From assembly GCA_017399305.1 (NCBI GenBank), contig JAFQDK010000021.1, positions 33,710 to 97,709 on the forward strand: 64,000 bases of DNA, written 5' to 3'. The notes under the pieces are model-generated. The model did no database searches and had not been told where the DNA came from. It was given only the letters and a program-made list of their open reading frames with translations. How positions within the stretch are numbered: position 1 is the stretch's first letter; each line of letters opens with the position of its first letter. This document shows positions 7,973 to 16,551 of the stretch, in pieces. The position numbers and the translations under genes were made by a program. The DNA comes from Clostridia bacterium (GTDB lineage: Bacteria; Bacillota; Clostridia; Oscillospirales; CAG-272).

Positions 7973-8741
7973 AACTATGTTTTTGTTGTTTCATCCATAT
8001 TTTCATTATGAGCTTGTGAGGGAGGAGTTTTACTCCGAGGACCTGAAGCTTTACGGGCAAACCGTGGATAGAAACATCCTTGTTCTTCTTATACATGTCT
8101 TTCATGGCAGTGGCAACAACATCTTTAGCCTCGTACATCACGTTGTAATATGTCACTGCATCTTTGCAATCGGTCTTGGATTGCTCAAAGAACTCTGTCT
8201 TTACCCAGCCGGGGCAGATTGCCATGACCTTGATGCCGCGCGGCTTCAGTTCGACATTGAGTGCTCGGCTGTAGCTCAGTACAAATGCTTTTGTCGCACC
8301 GTAAACACCGATATACGGAACGGGCTGGAAAGACGAAAGCGAATCGAGCTGCATTACATATGACCCCTCTTTCATGTAGGGCAGTGTATATTCCGTCATA
8401 CACATAAGCGCCTTGCAGTTGAGGTCAATCATATTACAGGAAACTGCAGGGTCAATGTCTTTGTATGTGCCGAATTTACCAAATCCCGATGCGTTTACAA
8501 GCACTTTGACATCCGGGTTCTTGTCTTGCAGAATACAGCGGTAGGTGTCAAAGCTTTCTGTAACAGAAAGATCAAGCGGAATCGGAATGATGGGTGTATT
8601 GCATTCGTCTTTCAAAGAAGCAAGTCTGTCTTCTCTGCGAGCGATAACCCATATTTCATCGTATTTTTTCTCTTTGTCCAGCGCATATACAAACTCGCGG
8701 CCCATGCCGCTTGATGCGCCGGTAACGATTGCTATGCCCAT
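7971..8741 (-). CDS. SDR family NAD(P)-dependent oxidoreductase
   Basis: A 256-residue classical short-chain dehydrogenase. The cofactor loop is TGASSGMG at residues 7-14, and the catalytic pair is in VYGATKAF (Tyr-x-x-x-Lys), preceded by the serine in QLDSLSSF. The RR in VIARREDRL after the second strand would favour NADP(H). The start at 8741 is supported by AAGGAG on the minus strand. It is the last gene of the coaE operon, 9 bases after the topoisomerase-like gene. The C-terminus (HKLIMKIWMKQQKHS) is hydrophobic and basic, as in short-chain dehydrogenases that sit on membranes. The substrate is unknown; these proteins are often annotated only as SDR oxidoreductases. Confidence 0.88.
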   Translation of the reverse strand: MGIAIVTGASSGMGREFVYALDKEKKYDEIWVIARREDRLASLKDECNTPIIPIPLDLSVTESFDTYRCILQDKNPDVKVLVNASGFGKFGTYKDIDPAVSCNMIDLNCKALMCMTEYTLPYMKEGSYVMQLDSLSSFQPVPYIGVYGATKAFVLSYSRALNVELKPRGIKVMAICPGWVKTEFFEQSKTDCKDAVTYYNVMYEAKDVVATAMKDMYKKNKDVSIHGLPVKLQVLGVKLLPHKLIMKIWMKQQKHS

Positions 8742-8750
8742 AAATACTCC

Positions 8751-10946
8751 TTATAAAGCCGAACCTGTTGCAGGAATTTTGATCTTTCTGTAATTCTGCG
8801 GTTCGGGGTAGATGGATTTTTCTGTTTCATCTGCATATGCAATGATTGCTTTGCCCTTAAGAGTGAACAGCGTCACGCCGCTTGCAGTACGTGTGGTTTT
8901 TTCGGGAATGAGTGCACTCTTTATGGTGATAGCCTTGTTGTTGTCGGATACTATTATTATATCCTTGGGCTTGTCCTCAAGGATTGCCGCAACTATAGGC
9001 GAAGAACCTGAATATATGCCGGACAGCTTTTTACGGCTGCTGCGGAATTGATAGTTCGCGAGGTTTATTCGTACCCCCTTGCCGTTTTCGAAAATATAAA
9101 TCATATTATACTTTTCAAGATCTGGCGTGATTACTTTCATAAATATCGGCTTTTCGCCGTCTGACATATTGAGCTTGGCAGGCAGGTATTCACCGAGCGC
9201 CGATGCCTTGACCGGCTCAAAGTCGCGCACACGTGCGCGATAGAGTTGGCGTTGGTCGGTGATTACTATTATCTCTGCAGCGTTGTCGCAGTCTTCAACA
9301 AATGCTACGCGGTCGCCCTCTTTAAGCTTTTGCTCGTCACTTCCGCGCAGAGAAACAAGTGTGATTTTCTTAAAGTATCCCTCTTTTGTGAGAAGTATAC
9401 GTGCGTTGTAGTTTTCGAAAAAGTCTTCTGCGGTTGCAACCTGAATATCTTCTTCGGAGATAAGCTGGGTTTTACGCGGTTTTGCGTATTTCTTTTTGAT
9501 TTCCTGCAGCTGTTTTGCAATTTCTGCCTTGAGCTTGAGTTCGTCTCCGAGGATGTCTTCAAGACGCGTAATATCTTCCTGCAGCGACTTGATTTCTTCC
9601 ATACGGTGCAGGATGTATTCTTTGTTGAGATGGCGGAGCTTTATTTCAGCAACGTATTCCGCCTGAACCTCATCAAGGTTGAATGCTTCCATAAGGTTTG
9701 GCACAACGTCTGCGTCTTTCGCAGTGCCGCGTACAATTGCGATAGCACGGTCAATGTCGAGAAGGATCTTTCCCAGACCGCGCAAAAGGTGAAGCTTGTC
9801 GCGCTTTTTGTTGAGGTCAAAAGTAAATTCACGCTTGACACATCCCATGCGGAAGCGTATCCACTCGGTGAGGATACCCTTGACACCAAGCTGTCTTGGC
9901 GCGCCGTCGATAAGTACGTTGAAGTTGCAGTCAAACGAATCTTCAAGCGGTGTGAGCTTGTAGAGCTTTGCCATGAGCTTGTCGGGGTCTGTTCCGCGGC
10001 GGAGGTCGATTGTGAGCTTAAAGCCCGAAATATCAATCTCGTCACGCACATCGGTGATGTCCTTGATCTTTCCGGACTTCATAGCATCGCCTATTTTTGC
10101 CATGATTGCTTCAATAGAAGTAGAATATGGAATCTGTGTTACGTCAATACAGTTTGCGGCTTTGTCGTATGAATAGCGTGCACGAAGTTTGATAGGACCG
10201 CGTCCGGTTTCAAACACATTCTTCATGCTCTCGCGATTGTATATGATATATGCACCGCCGGGGAAGTCAGGACCTTTGATAATGTCAAGAAGAGTGTCCA
10301 TTGTAGTGTTGGGATGACGAAGCAGAGCGATAGTAGCGTCGCATATTTCACCAAGGTTGAAAGAACAGATTGATGATGCCATACCAACGGCGATACCCAT
10401 GTTCGGTGAAACCAGAATGTTTGGGAAAGAGGTTGGCAACAGAGCAGGCTCGGTAAGCGTATTATCGTAGTTGGGAATCATGTCGACAGCATCTTTGTCA
10501 ACGCCACCGAAGATTTCAGCACAGAACGGATCAAGCTTCGCCTCTGTATAACGTGCAGCGGCAAAAGCCATGTCTCGGCTGTACTGCTTGCCAAAGCTTC
10601 CCTTTGAGTCTACAAACGGATGAAGCAATGCCTCGTTGCCGCGAGTAAGACGAACCATAGTTTCGTATATAGCCGCATCGCCGTGAGGATGCAGACGCAT
10701 GGTTGTACCCACGATGTTTGTACTCTTGGTTCGTGTGCCTGTCATAAGACCCATGGTGTACATGGTATACAGCAGTTTTCGGTGAACGGGTTTAAAGCCG
10801 TCGATCTCTGGGATCGCGCGCGAAATGATAACGCTCATCGCATATGGCATATAGTTGGTTTCTATGACATCTGTGATGAGTTCTTTTCTCGCCTCTGCCT
10901 CGGGGATATTCTCAATAATGGGTGACTGCTTTTTTGTTCTTGCCAT
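8751..10946 (-). CDS. Type IIA DNA topoisomerase subunit A (ParC/GyrA-like)
   Basis: A 731-residue breakage-reunion subunit. The N-terminal core shows GFKPVHRKLLYTM, the quinolone-determining segment HPHGDAAIYETMV, and the catalytic tyrosine in AAARYTEAKL. The C-terminal part has the pinwheel repeats but no clear GyrA box (QRRGGKG), which is needed for gyrase wrapping, so a topoisomerase IV-like role is more likely. The length is below that of typical GyrA (about 820). No subunit B gene lies next to it; the partner must be elsewhere. The start has AAGGAA nearby on the minus strand. The upstream unknown gene ends 5 bases before this start, so they are co-transcribed. Gyrase A versus topoisomerase IV A cannot be settled by eye. 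Confidence 0.88.
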   Translation of the reverse strand: MARTKKQSPIIENIPEAEARKELITDVIETNYMPYAMSVIISRAIPEIDGFKPVHRKLLYTMYTMGLMTGTRTKSTNIVGTTMRLHPHGDAAIYETMVRLTRGNEALLHPFVDSKGSFGKQYSRDMAFAAARYTEAKLDPFCAEIFGGVDKDAVDMIPNYDNTLTEPALLPTSFPNILVSPNMGIAVGMASSICSFNLGEICDATIALLRHPNTTMDTLLDIIKGPDFPGGAYIIYNRESMKNVFETGRGPIKLRARYSYDKAANCIDVTQIPYSTSIEAIMAKIGDAMKSGKIKDITDVRDEIDISGFKLTIDLRRGTDPDKLMAKLYKLTPLEDSFDCNFNVLIDGAPRQLGVKGILTEWIRFRMGCVKREFTFDLNKKRDKLHLLRGLGKILLDIDRAIAIVRGTAKDADVVPNLMEAFNLDEVQAEYVAEIKLRHLNKEYILHRMEEIKSLQEDITRLEDILGDELKLKAEIAKQLQEIKKKYAKPRKTQLISEEDIQVATAEDFFENYNARILLTKEGYFKKITLVSLRGSDEQKLKEGDRVAFVEDCDNAAEIIVITDQRQLYRARVRDFEPVKASALGEYLPAKLNMSDGEKPIFMKVITPDLEKYNMIYIFENGKGVRINLANYQFRSSRKKLSGIYSGSSPIVAAILEDKPKDIIIVSDNNKAITIKSALIPEKTTRTASGVTLFTLKGKAIIAYADETEKSIYPEPQNYRKIKIPATGSAL

Positions 10947-10951
10947 TACAC

Positions 10952-11689
10952 TTATTCCTTATCTATAGTTTCGTATAAATAACTTTTGCTTTCTTTGCCC
11001 ACACGCGCGACAGCGCCGACATGCTCAAGTATGTTAAGCACCGTTTGCGCCACATAGCGCGGACGTTTTATTGCTTTTGCAAAATCCTTGCTTGTAAACT
11101 TTACCGGAAGATTGTTTGGCACAAGTTTTTTGAAGTCTTCTTTGCCGTCAATGTATATTTCTTCTTCGATAAAATTTGGTATTCGCTCGACAAGTTCAAT
11201 GCCCTTGCGATTGCGATAGCTTTTTTTAACCGTGCGGCGGTATTCAGTGATATCCAATAACACAAAGTGAAAATAGAGGTTATCGCTTTCAAGCAACATC
11301 TTTATTTTATAAAGCTCCTTGAAAGCGTCATAGATGTTTCCGTGACGCGGACTTTTTTTCTTTGGCGATAATTCACCTGTGTCTGAGTCCGTGATGTAGT
11401 ACCACTTGGTTTTTGCGATGGGAAAAACCACTGTTACAGAGTAGTTTTTTAAAAACTCGGTCAGTTTTGCCCTTAGTCGGTCAAAACTGCGAGTTTGTAT
11501 CTCGGTGATGCATCCGTCGCGCATTATGTCAGCGACATATTTACCGATTGATACCTCGTGAAAATCGTCACACGGTTCAAGATAATACTTTAGTACCGAA
11601 TGGAGAGTTTTTTCACTCAGAGTGCCGATACTGCCCTCAAAAGCCATATTGCTCTTGGCAAGCGCAAGCGCATTTTCAAATCGGTTCAT
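10952..11689 (-). CDS. Conserved protein of unknown function, possible PD-(D/E)XK fold
   Basis: A 245-residue cytoplasmic protein of a type found in many Clostridia but without a settled function. The N-terminal half has LSEKTLHSVLKYYLEP, then HEVSIGKYVADI and CITEIQTRSFDRLRAKL. The order D (in ADI), then E-x-Q after a turn, with an upstream acidic helix, resembles the active-site arrangement of PD-(D/E)XK nucleases with a Q in place of K. The C-terminal 70 residues look like a winged-helix (FTSKDFAKAIKRPRYVAQTVLNILEHVGAVARVG). The ATG overlaps the sua5 stop (ATGA), and parC-like follows 5 bases later. The nuclease suggestion is inference from the motif pattern only. Confidence 0.75.
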   Translation of the reverse strand: MNRFENALALAKSNMAFEGSIGTLSEKTLHSVLKYYLEPCDDFHEVSIGKYVADIMRDGCITEIQTRSFDRLRAKLTEFLKNYSVTVVFPIAKTKWYYITDSDTGELSPKKKSPRHGNIYDAFKELYKIKMLLESDNLYFHFVLLDITEYRRTVKKSYRNRKGIELVERIPNFIEEEIYIDGKEDFKKLVPNNLPVKFTSKDFAKAIKRPRYVAQTVLNILEHVGAVARVGKESKSYLYETIDKE

Positions 11690-12708
11690 AAATCTATGAT
11701 ATTATGCGCTGCGGCGCGTATCATGCGGTTGTACAGTGCAAGAGCAATGCCGCTTTTCCTCGGCATTGGCGCGAGTATTTTTTTACAATTTGTTGCATCG
11801 GCTTCACGCAGAGCGGCAAAAAGTCTTTTTGCCTGCGATTTTTCATCGCCGCGCTTGCCGATAGTTATGATGCTATGCCCACTGAAAAGTTCGGCTTCTT
11901 CATCAAAAACAAGCAGTAAAGTGTCTTCTCCTGCCGCCGAGCAGTATGCGATACGTTTTTCATCGCTTCCGTTTAAAAGATACAACGGCGCAGATGGCGC
12001 ATAATGTCGATATTTCATACCCGGGGAGAGGGGACGCGCATCCTCGCTTAGCTTGTTGGTTACGGCATCAGCAACCTCGACGTTGTCAAACAGAGCGTTT
12101 AGCATATCGAGAGTTATTGCTCCGGGGCGGAGCAGTGTTATCTTGCCGTTTTCAATTTTGACTATGGTAGATTCAAGCCCGAATGTGCACTCACCACCGT
12201 CAATGATGGCATCGACCTTGCCGTCAAGGTCAACTTTTACATGTTCTGCACTTGTGGGAGAGGGCTTGCCCGAAATATTTGCGCTTGGCGCGGCTATTGG
12301 AACTCCAGCCGCCTTGATAAGGTCGCGTGCGATTTTGTTTTCAGGGCAGCGTATACCCACGCTGTCAAGACCGCCCGTGACGGTACTTGGTATGCAGTTG
12401 CGCTTAGGCATGATAACGGTGAGCGGTCCCGGCATAAACGCCTTTGAAAGGCGTTTATATTCCTCGCCTATATGGGCATATTTTTCTGCATCATCGGGAG
12501 ATGCGATATGTACGATAAGCGGATTGTCACTGGGTCTGCCTTTGGCGGCATATATCTTCTCTGCGGCAGTGGAGTCAAGCGCGTTTGCGCCAAGACCGTA
12601 AACTGTTTCTGTGGGAAACACGACAAGCCCACCGCAACGCAGAATTTCTCCTGCGTGGGTGAGCGTTGAAAGGTTTATTTCATTTTGTGATATAAACTCA
12701 GTCTTCAT
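11686..12708 (-). CDS. sua5: L-threonylcarbamoyladenylate synthase (Sua5/TsaC2 type)
   Basis: This enzyme makes threonylcarbamoyl-AMP from threonine, bicarbonate and ATP, the first step of t6A37 modification of ANN-decoding tRNAs. The YrdC domain is clear: [24 protein letters not shown], and [16 protein letters not shown]. The C-terminal extension of about 110 residues ([15 protein letters not shown]) marks the two-domain Sua5 form, usual in Firmicutes; the 340-residue length fits (B. subtilis YwlC is about 346). The frame extends 14 codons upstream to 12750, but family alignment and the AAAGGA next to it favour the ATG at 12708, which overlaps prfA by 11 bases. It is co-transcribed with prfA, another translation gene. 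Confidence 0.93.
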   Translation of the reverse strand: MKTEFISQNEINLSTLTHAGEILRCGGLVVFPTETVYGLGANALDSTAAEKIYAAKGRPSDNPLIVHIASPDDAEKYAHIGEEYKRLSKAFMPGPLTVIMPKRNCIPSTVTGGLDSVGIRCPENKIARDLIKAAGVPIAAPSANISGKPSPTSAEHVKVDLDGKVDAIIDGGECTFGLESTIVKIENGKITLLRPGAITLDMLNALFDNVEVADAVTNKLSEDARPLSPGMKYRHYAPSAPLYLLNGSDEKRIAYCSAAGEDTLLLVFDEEAELFSGHSIITIGKRGDEKSQAKRLFAALREADATNCKKILAPMPRKSGIALALYNRMIRAAAHNIIDL

Positions 12709-13771
12709 TTCCTTTAAGTTTCTCAGCTGTATCGGCGGTGATAAGTGCATCTATCATTTCGCCTATGTTACCGTTCAAGAAGTTTTCGAGTGAATACAAT
12801 GTCAGACCGATACGGTGGTCGGTGATTCTTCCTTGCGGATAGTTATATGTGCGGATACGCTCACTGCGGTCACCTGTGCCTACCTGACTCTTACGCGCAG
12901 AGGCAATGGCCTCGGTCTGCTTTGAAAGCTCAATGTCGTAAAGCTTTGTGCGCAACATCTTCATTGCTTTATCGCGATTCTTGAACTGGCTACGCTCTTC
13001 CTGACATTCAACAATTATGCCTGTAGGGATATGGATGATACGTATAGCGGATTCGGTCTTGTTGACGTGCTGTCCGCCGGCGCCGCTGGATTTACATGTT
13101 TCAATCTTGAGGTCTGCGGGATTGATTTCGATTTCAACGTCTTCAACTTCTGGCAGAACTGCAACAGTTGCAGTGGATGTCTGTATACGTCCCTGCGCTT
13201 CTGTTTCAGGGACACGCTGAACGCGGTGAACACCGCTTTCAAATTTCAGGCGTGAATACGCGCCTTCGCCCTCGACCATAAAGCTGATTTCCTTATATCC
13301 GCCAAGCTCGGTTTCATTGGCATTCATTATTTCGGTTTTGAAGCCCGCTGAAGCCGCATACATCGTATACATACGATAGAGTACAGCCGCAAACAGTGCC
13401 GCTTCTTCGCCGCCGGCGCCCTGACGGATTTCAACGATAACGTTCTTATCATCGTTGGGGTCTTTAGGAAGCAAGAGGATTTTAAGTTCTTCAAGGAGCT
13501 TTTCGCAGTGTTCACTCTCTGCATTGAATTCTTCTGCGGCCATTTCGCGCAGTTCTGCTTCTACAGATGAGTCATCGCGAAGCTCTTTAGCGCCGTCACG
13601 TGCACTTTCGGCTTCCTTGTATTCGCGGAATTTTTCAATTACGGGCGCAAGGTTTTTGCGCTCTTTCATAAGTGCTGTAAACTCGTCCTGCTTAGAGAAA
13701 ATTTCAGGATCTGCCAGCGCTTCTTCGACTTTTTCGAATCTTTCTTCAGCTTTTTTGAGTTTTTCTATCAT
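12698..13771 (-). CDS. prfA: Peptide chain release factor 1
   Basis: A 357-residue class I release factor that recognises UAA and UAG stop codons. The catalytic GGQ is in [18 protein letters not shown], and [11 protein letters not shown] lies in the N-terminal domain. There is no programmed frameshift and the length fits RF1 rather than RF2. AAAGGA on the minus strand 7 bases before the ATG supports the start. In many Firmicutes prfA is followed by a prmC methyltransferase and then sua5; here prmC is absent and sua5 follows directly with overlapping ends. The prmC gene must be elsewhere or missing. Confidence 0.96.
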   Translation of the reverse strand: MIEKLKKAEERFEKVEEALADPEIFSKQDEFTALMKERKNLAPVIEKFREYKEAESARDGAKELRDDSSVEAELREMAAEEFNAESEHCEKLLEELKILLLPKDPNDDKNVIVEIRQGAGGEEAALFAAVLYRMYTMYAASAGFKTEIMNANETELGGYKEISFMVEGEGAYSRLKFESGVHRVQRVPETEAQGRIQTSTATVAVLPEVEDVEIEINPADLKIETCKSSGAGGQHVNKTESAIRIIHIPTGIIVECQEERSQFKNRDKAMKMLRTKLYDIELSKQTEAIASARKSQVGTGDRSERIRTYNYPQGRITDHRIGLTLYSLENFLNGNIGEMIDALITADTAEKLKGNED

Positions 13772-13807
13772 TGTTAGTCCTTTATGACAAGTTGGTTTTG
13801 TGTTTTC

Positions 13808-15169
13808 TTATTTGCAAAAAGCAGAAAAGGCTTCGTATGCGGCGTAAACATCAACCTTTGATACAACTTCATAGGGGGCGTGCATTGAGATAACCGGAAC
13901 GCCGATGTCAAGGGTATCAATGTTGCGGTTCGCGATATATGCGGCAACAGTTCCTCCACCGCCCTCGTCGACCTTTCCAAGCTCTGCCGATTGCCATACG
14001 ACACCGGCGGCGTCAAGCATATTTCTGATTGTGCCTACAAACTCTGCATTTGCATCGGATGTGCCGCTCTTGCCGCGTGCGCCTGTGTATTTGGAAATAG
14101 AAACGCCGCTGCCGATGATAGCGCTGTTGCGTTTCTCGTATACTTCAGCAAAGTTAGGGTCATAGCCTGCGGTAACGTCTGCAGAAAGGCAGGTTGAGTT
14201 GCCGCGTACTATTCTCGGGTTGGCGCCAAGGTTAATTGCGATTTCCTCCATAAGGTCGGTGAAGATCTGGCTTTGCATACCTGTAACGCCGATTGAGCCG
14301 GTTTCTTCTTTGTCAGCAAGCACACACATTACGGTGTGAGTGTCGTCTTCGCAGTTGAGAAGTGCTTCAAGTGCAGGGTAGGAGCAAACGCGGTCATCAT
14401 GACCGTATGCTCCGATGAGAGCGCGGTCAAGACCTATATCGCGCGCTTTTGCCGCAGGGACCAAAGAGATTTCTGCGCTGATAAAGTCACTTTCTGTGAT
14501 ACCGTATTTTTCGTTAAGAAGTTTAATGACATTTTTCTTAATTCCGTCACTTTCTTCGCCCTCAAGCGGAAGAGAGCCGCAGAGAATGTTGAGAGTTTCG
14601 CCCTTGATTGCTGTAGCAAGTGGTTCTTTTGACTGATTCTGCGCAAGGTGGGGAAGCAGGTCGTTGATGTAGAAAACAGGATCGCTGTCGTCCTCGCCGA
14701 TAGTTACGTTAACAGAGCTTCCGTCAGCCTTTACAACTACACCGTGCATGGCAAGAGGAGTAGCTGTCCACTGATATTTGCGGATGCCGCCGTAGTAATG
14801 AGTCTTGAGAAATGCCATACCGTCAGCTTCATAGAGCGGAACTTGCTTTAAATCAATGCGTGGCGCATCAATGTGTGCCGCCATGATGCGGATACCGTTT
14901 TCGATTGTCTCTGTACCTACTTTTACAAAGTAAATGCTTTTGCCGCGATTGTTGAGGTATATTTTATCTCCTACAGAGATTTTGTCGCCGATTTTATATT
15001 CTCTGTAGCCTTTTTGGGTAGCAAGCTTGATAGATGCATCAACCGCTTCGCGCTCGGTCTTGGCATCGTCAAGAAACTGCATATATCCCTTTGCAAATTC
15101 AAATGCAGCGGCTGTCTTTTCGGGAGCTTTTTCATAAGAGCTCTGCTTTTTGTAAATGAGTTCTTCCAT
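13808..15169 (-). CDS. M18 family zinc aminopeptidase
   Basis: A 453-residue cytoplasmic metallopeptidase of the aspartyl-aminopeptidase family (M18). Metal ligands are visible in the expected order: MAAHIDAPRID, a Gly-His-Asp-Asp segment (AYGHDDRVCSYPA), DKEETGS with the catalytic glutamate, and a C-terminal SMHAPYE. This family removes N-terminal acidic or neutral residues from peptides. The start has AAGGAG 7 bases upstream. It lies 15 bases after the transglycosylase gene in the coaE operon. The length is close to the usual 430-470 residues; specificity for aspartate versus other residues cannot be told. Confidence 0.92.
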   Translation of the reverse strand: MEELIYKKQSSYEKAPEKTAAAFEFAKGYMQFLDDAKTEREAVDASIKLATQKGYREYKIGDKISVGDKIYLNNRGKSIYFVKVGTETIENGIRIMAAHIDAPRIDLKQVPLYEADGMAFLKTHYYGGIRKYQWTATPLAMHGVVVKADGSSVNVTIGEDDSDPVFYINDLLPHLAQNQSKEPLATAIKGETLNILCGSLPLEGEESDGIKKNVIKLLNEKYGITESDFISAEISLVPAAKARDIGLDRALIGAYGHDDRVCSYPALEALLNCEDDTHTVMCVLADKEETGSIGVTGMQSQIFTDLMEEIAINLGANPRIVRGNSTCLSADVTAGYDPNFAEVYEKRNSAIIGSGVSISKYTGARGKSGTSDANAEFVGTIRNMLDAAGVVWQSAELGKVDEGGGGTVAAYIANRNIDTLDIGVPVISMHAPYEVVSKVDVYAAYEAFSAFCK

Positions 15170-15184
15170 TGTGATTCTCCTTAT

Positions 15185-15748
15185 TTATTGATAATATAAT
15201 TCTTCATATTTTTCTATTGCTTTGGTGACGCGCTTTACATATGTAGCGGTTTCTGATATCGGTATGTCTGTGAGTATGCCGTTTTCGTCAACCATGCCGC
15301 TTTCTATCCATCCGGCAACACGCCCCTGACCGCAGTTGTATGCGGCAATGGCGTTTTCCCAAACGCCAAAGCGCTTGTAAAGTCCTGAAAGATAGTATAC
15401 TCCGTATTTAATGCTTGTTTCCGGGTCAAAAAGCATGCTTGTGTCATGTTCTTCATCAAGGCGGGAGCATAAATCCTCAAAGGTGGCCGGCATCATTTGC
15501 ATCAGCCCCATTGCGCCTGCCGAAGATTTTGCGGCAAAATCAAAACCGCTTTCGCATTTTATCACCGCGTAACATATTTTTTCCGGTACGCCGTATTCTT
15601 TTGCATATTTTGTCACAAATTCGCTATACTGCCTTGGGTGGTTTGTAAAATCGTAATTAATCTTGATGTGCTTTGACAGCGGGAAAATTATCACAGAAGC
15701 GACAGAAAGAATCAAGATTATAAGTATAGTGCGTAAAATTCTATTCAT
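15185..15748 (-). CDS. Membrane-anchored lytic transglycosylase (SLT domain)
   Basis: A 187-residue protein with one N-terminal membrane segment (residues 3-22, rich in I and L) and an extracellular goose-type lysozyme-like SLT domain. The catalytic glutamate is in VIKCESGFD, followed by AGAMGLMQMMPATF and AAYNCGQGRVAGW, all hallmarks of family 1 lytic transglycosylases that cut peptidoglycan. The reading frame runs 15 codons upstream, but GGAG 6 bases before the ATG at 15748 and the immediate membrane anchor favour this start. It overlaps the end of coaE by 8 bases. It probably acts in cell-wall remodelling at the outer face of the membrane. Confidence 0.92.
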   Translation of the reverse strand: MNRILRTILIILILSVASVIIFPLSKHIKINYDFTNHPRQYSEFVTKYAKEYGVPEKICYAVIKCESGFDFAAKSSAGAMGLMQMMPATFEDLCSRLDEEHDTSMLFDPETSIKYGVYYLSGLYKRFGVWENAIAAYNCGQGRVAGWIESGMVDENGILTDIPISETATYVKRVTKAIEKYEELYYQ

Positions 15749-16346
15749 TGCTTTCTCCGTGAAGTAAATTGTCAATGCTTTTTGCATAGTCATCTAAGGG
15801 AAGGATACCGTTGTTTGGAATTGCTGTGTCACACTGTGTTGCATAAAATGACCAAGGCTTTTGAGAACGGATGCGTAGTAGTGCCGCCTCGCGGCTGATG
15901 CTGTCGCGCTTCATAATGCGTTCAATGCGTACCTCTTCGTCACAGTATACATAGATATTGAAATCACAGAGCTTATGGAGGCGCGCTTCTATAAGTAGCG
16001 GAGCATCAATTATAATTCCTTTTGAGTCTTGCTCTTTCAGTGCTACGATAAGTTTTATATATTCGCGGCAGACATATTTGTGTGTTATCTTATTGAGTTT
16101 TGCCAGCTTGCGTGCATTATTTGCACCAAATACTTTTTTGCCAAGTATTTTTCGGTCTATTTCGCCGTTTGTCAGTATATCGGCGCCGAAAGTGCGGACA
16201 AGCTCATCTTTTAATGAAGTGCAGTTTTTCAGCAGATCATGGTATATCTTATCAGCATCAGCGTGGATATATCCAAGCTTTGCAAATTCGGTAGAAAGGT
16301 ATCCTTTCCCGGAACCGCTTTGACCGGTTATACCGATAATCTTCAT
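15741..16346 (-). CDS. coaE: Dephospho-CoA kinase
   Basis: This 201-residue kinase phosphorylates dephospho-CoA in the last step of coenzyme A synthesis. It begins MKIIGITGQSGSGKGYLS, a P-loop in which the usual Ser/Thr after GK is a Gly, a deviation worth noting. HADADKIYHDLL is the typical substrate region (canonical D-A-D), and IDAPLLIEARLHKLCD matches the family. The upstream GTG at 16355 is in frame, but AGAGGAG sits 8 bases before the ATG at 16346. It heads the leftward operon of eight genes ending with the SDR gene, behind a good promoter at 16379-16407. Confidence 0.94.
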   Translation of the reverse strand: MKIIGITGQSGSGKGYLSTEFAKLGYIHADADKIYHDLLKNCTSLKDELVRTFGADILTNGEIDRKILGKKVFGANNARKLAKLNKITHKYVCREYIKLIVALKEQDSKGIIIDAPLLIEARLHKLCDFNIYVYCDEEVRIERIMKRDSISREAALLRIRSQKPWSFYATQCDTAIPNNGILPLDDYAKSIDNLLHGESNE

Positions 16347-16378
16347 CAGATGCACTCCTCTCAGCTTTCTAACAATAT

Positions 16379-16407
16379 ATTATAACATATAATTATAATT
16401 TTAGCAA
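16379..16407 (-). promoter_or_regulatory. Promoter of the coaE operon
   Basis: On the minus strand TTGCTA (16402-16407) and a consensus TATAAT (16379-16384) are 17 bases apart, about 35 bases before the coaE ATG. Confidence 0.75.
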
Positions 16408-16485
16408 GAGAAAAGGAAATCCAACACTTTGCTAACAATATCTAATATTTATATAGAAAAAAACTTCAGTTTTTTTATGAAAAAC

Positions 16486-16514
16486 TTGCTAAGTACTGTT
16501 TTGTATGATATGAT
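16486..16514 (+). promoter_or_regulatory. Promoter of the first SGNH esterase gene
   Basis: TTGCTA (16486-16491) and TATGAT (16509-16514) are 17 bases apart, with an AAAGG ribosome site 5' of the ATG at 16552. Confidence 0.65.
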
Positions 16515-16551
16515 TAATATGTCATAGTATTTTAAGAAAGGAATATACATT

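Noticed and set aside
9246-10172. 308-codon open frame on the plus strand opposite the topoisomerase-like gene
   Set aside because: Cys/Phe/Val-rich composition typical of an antisense frame; the minus-strand gene is certain.
12709-12750. Longer N-terminus for the sua5 product
   Set aside because: The extra 14 residues are not expected in the family and lie wholly inside the end of prfA.
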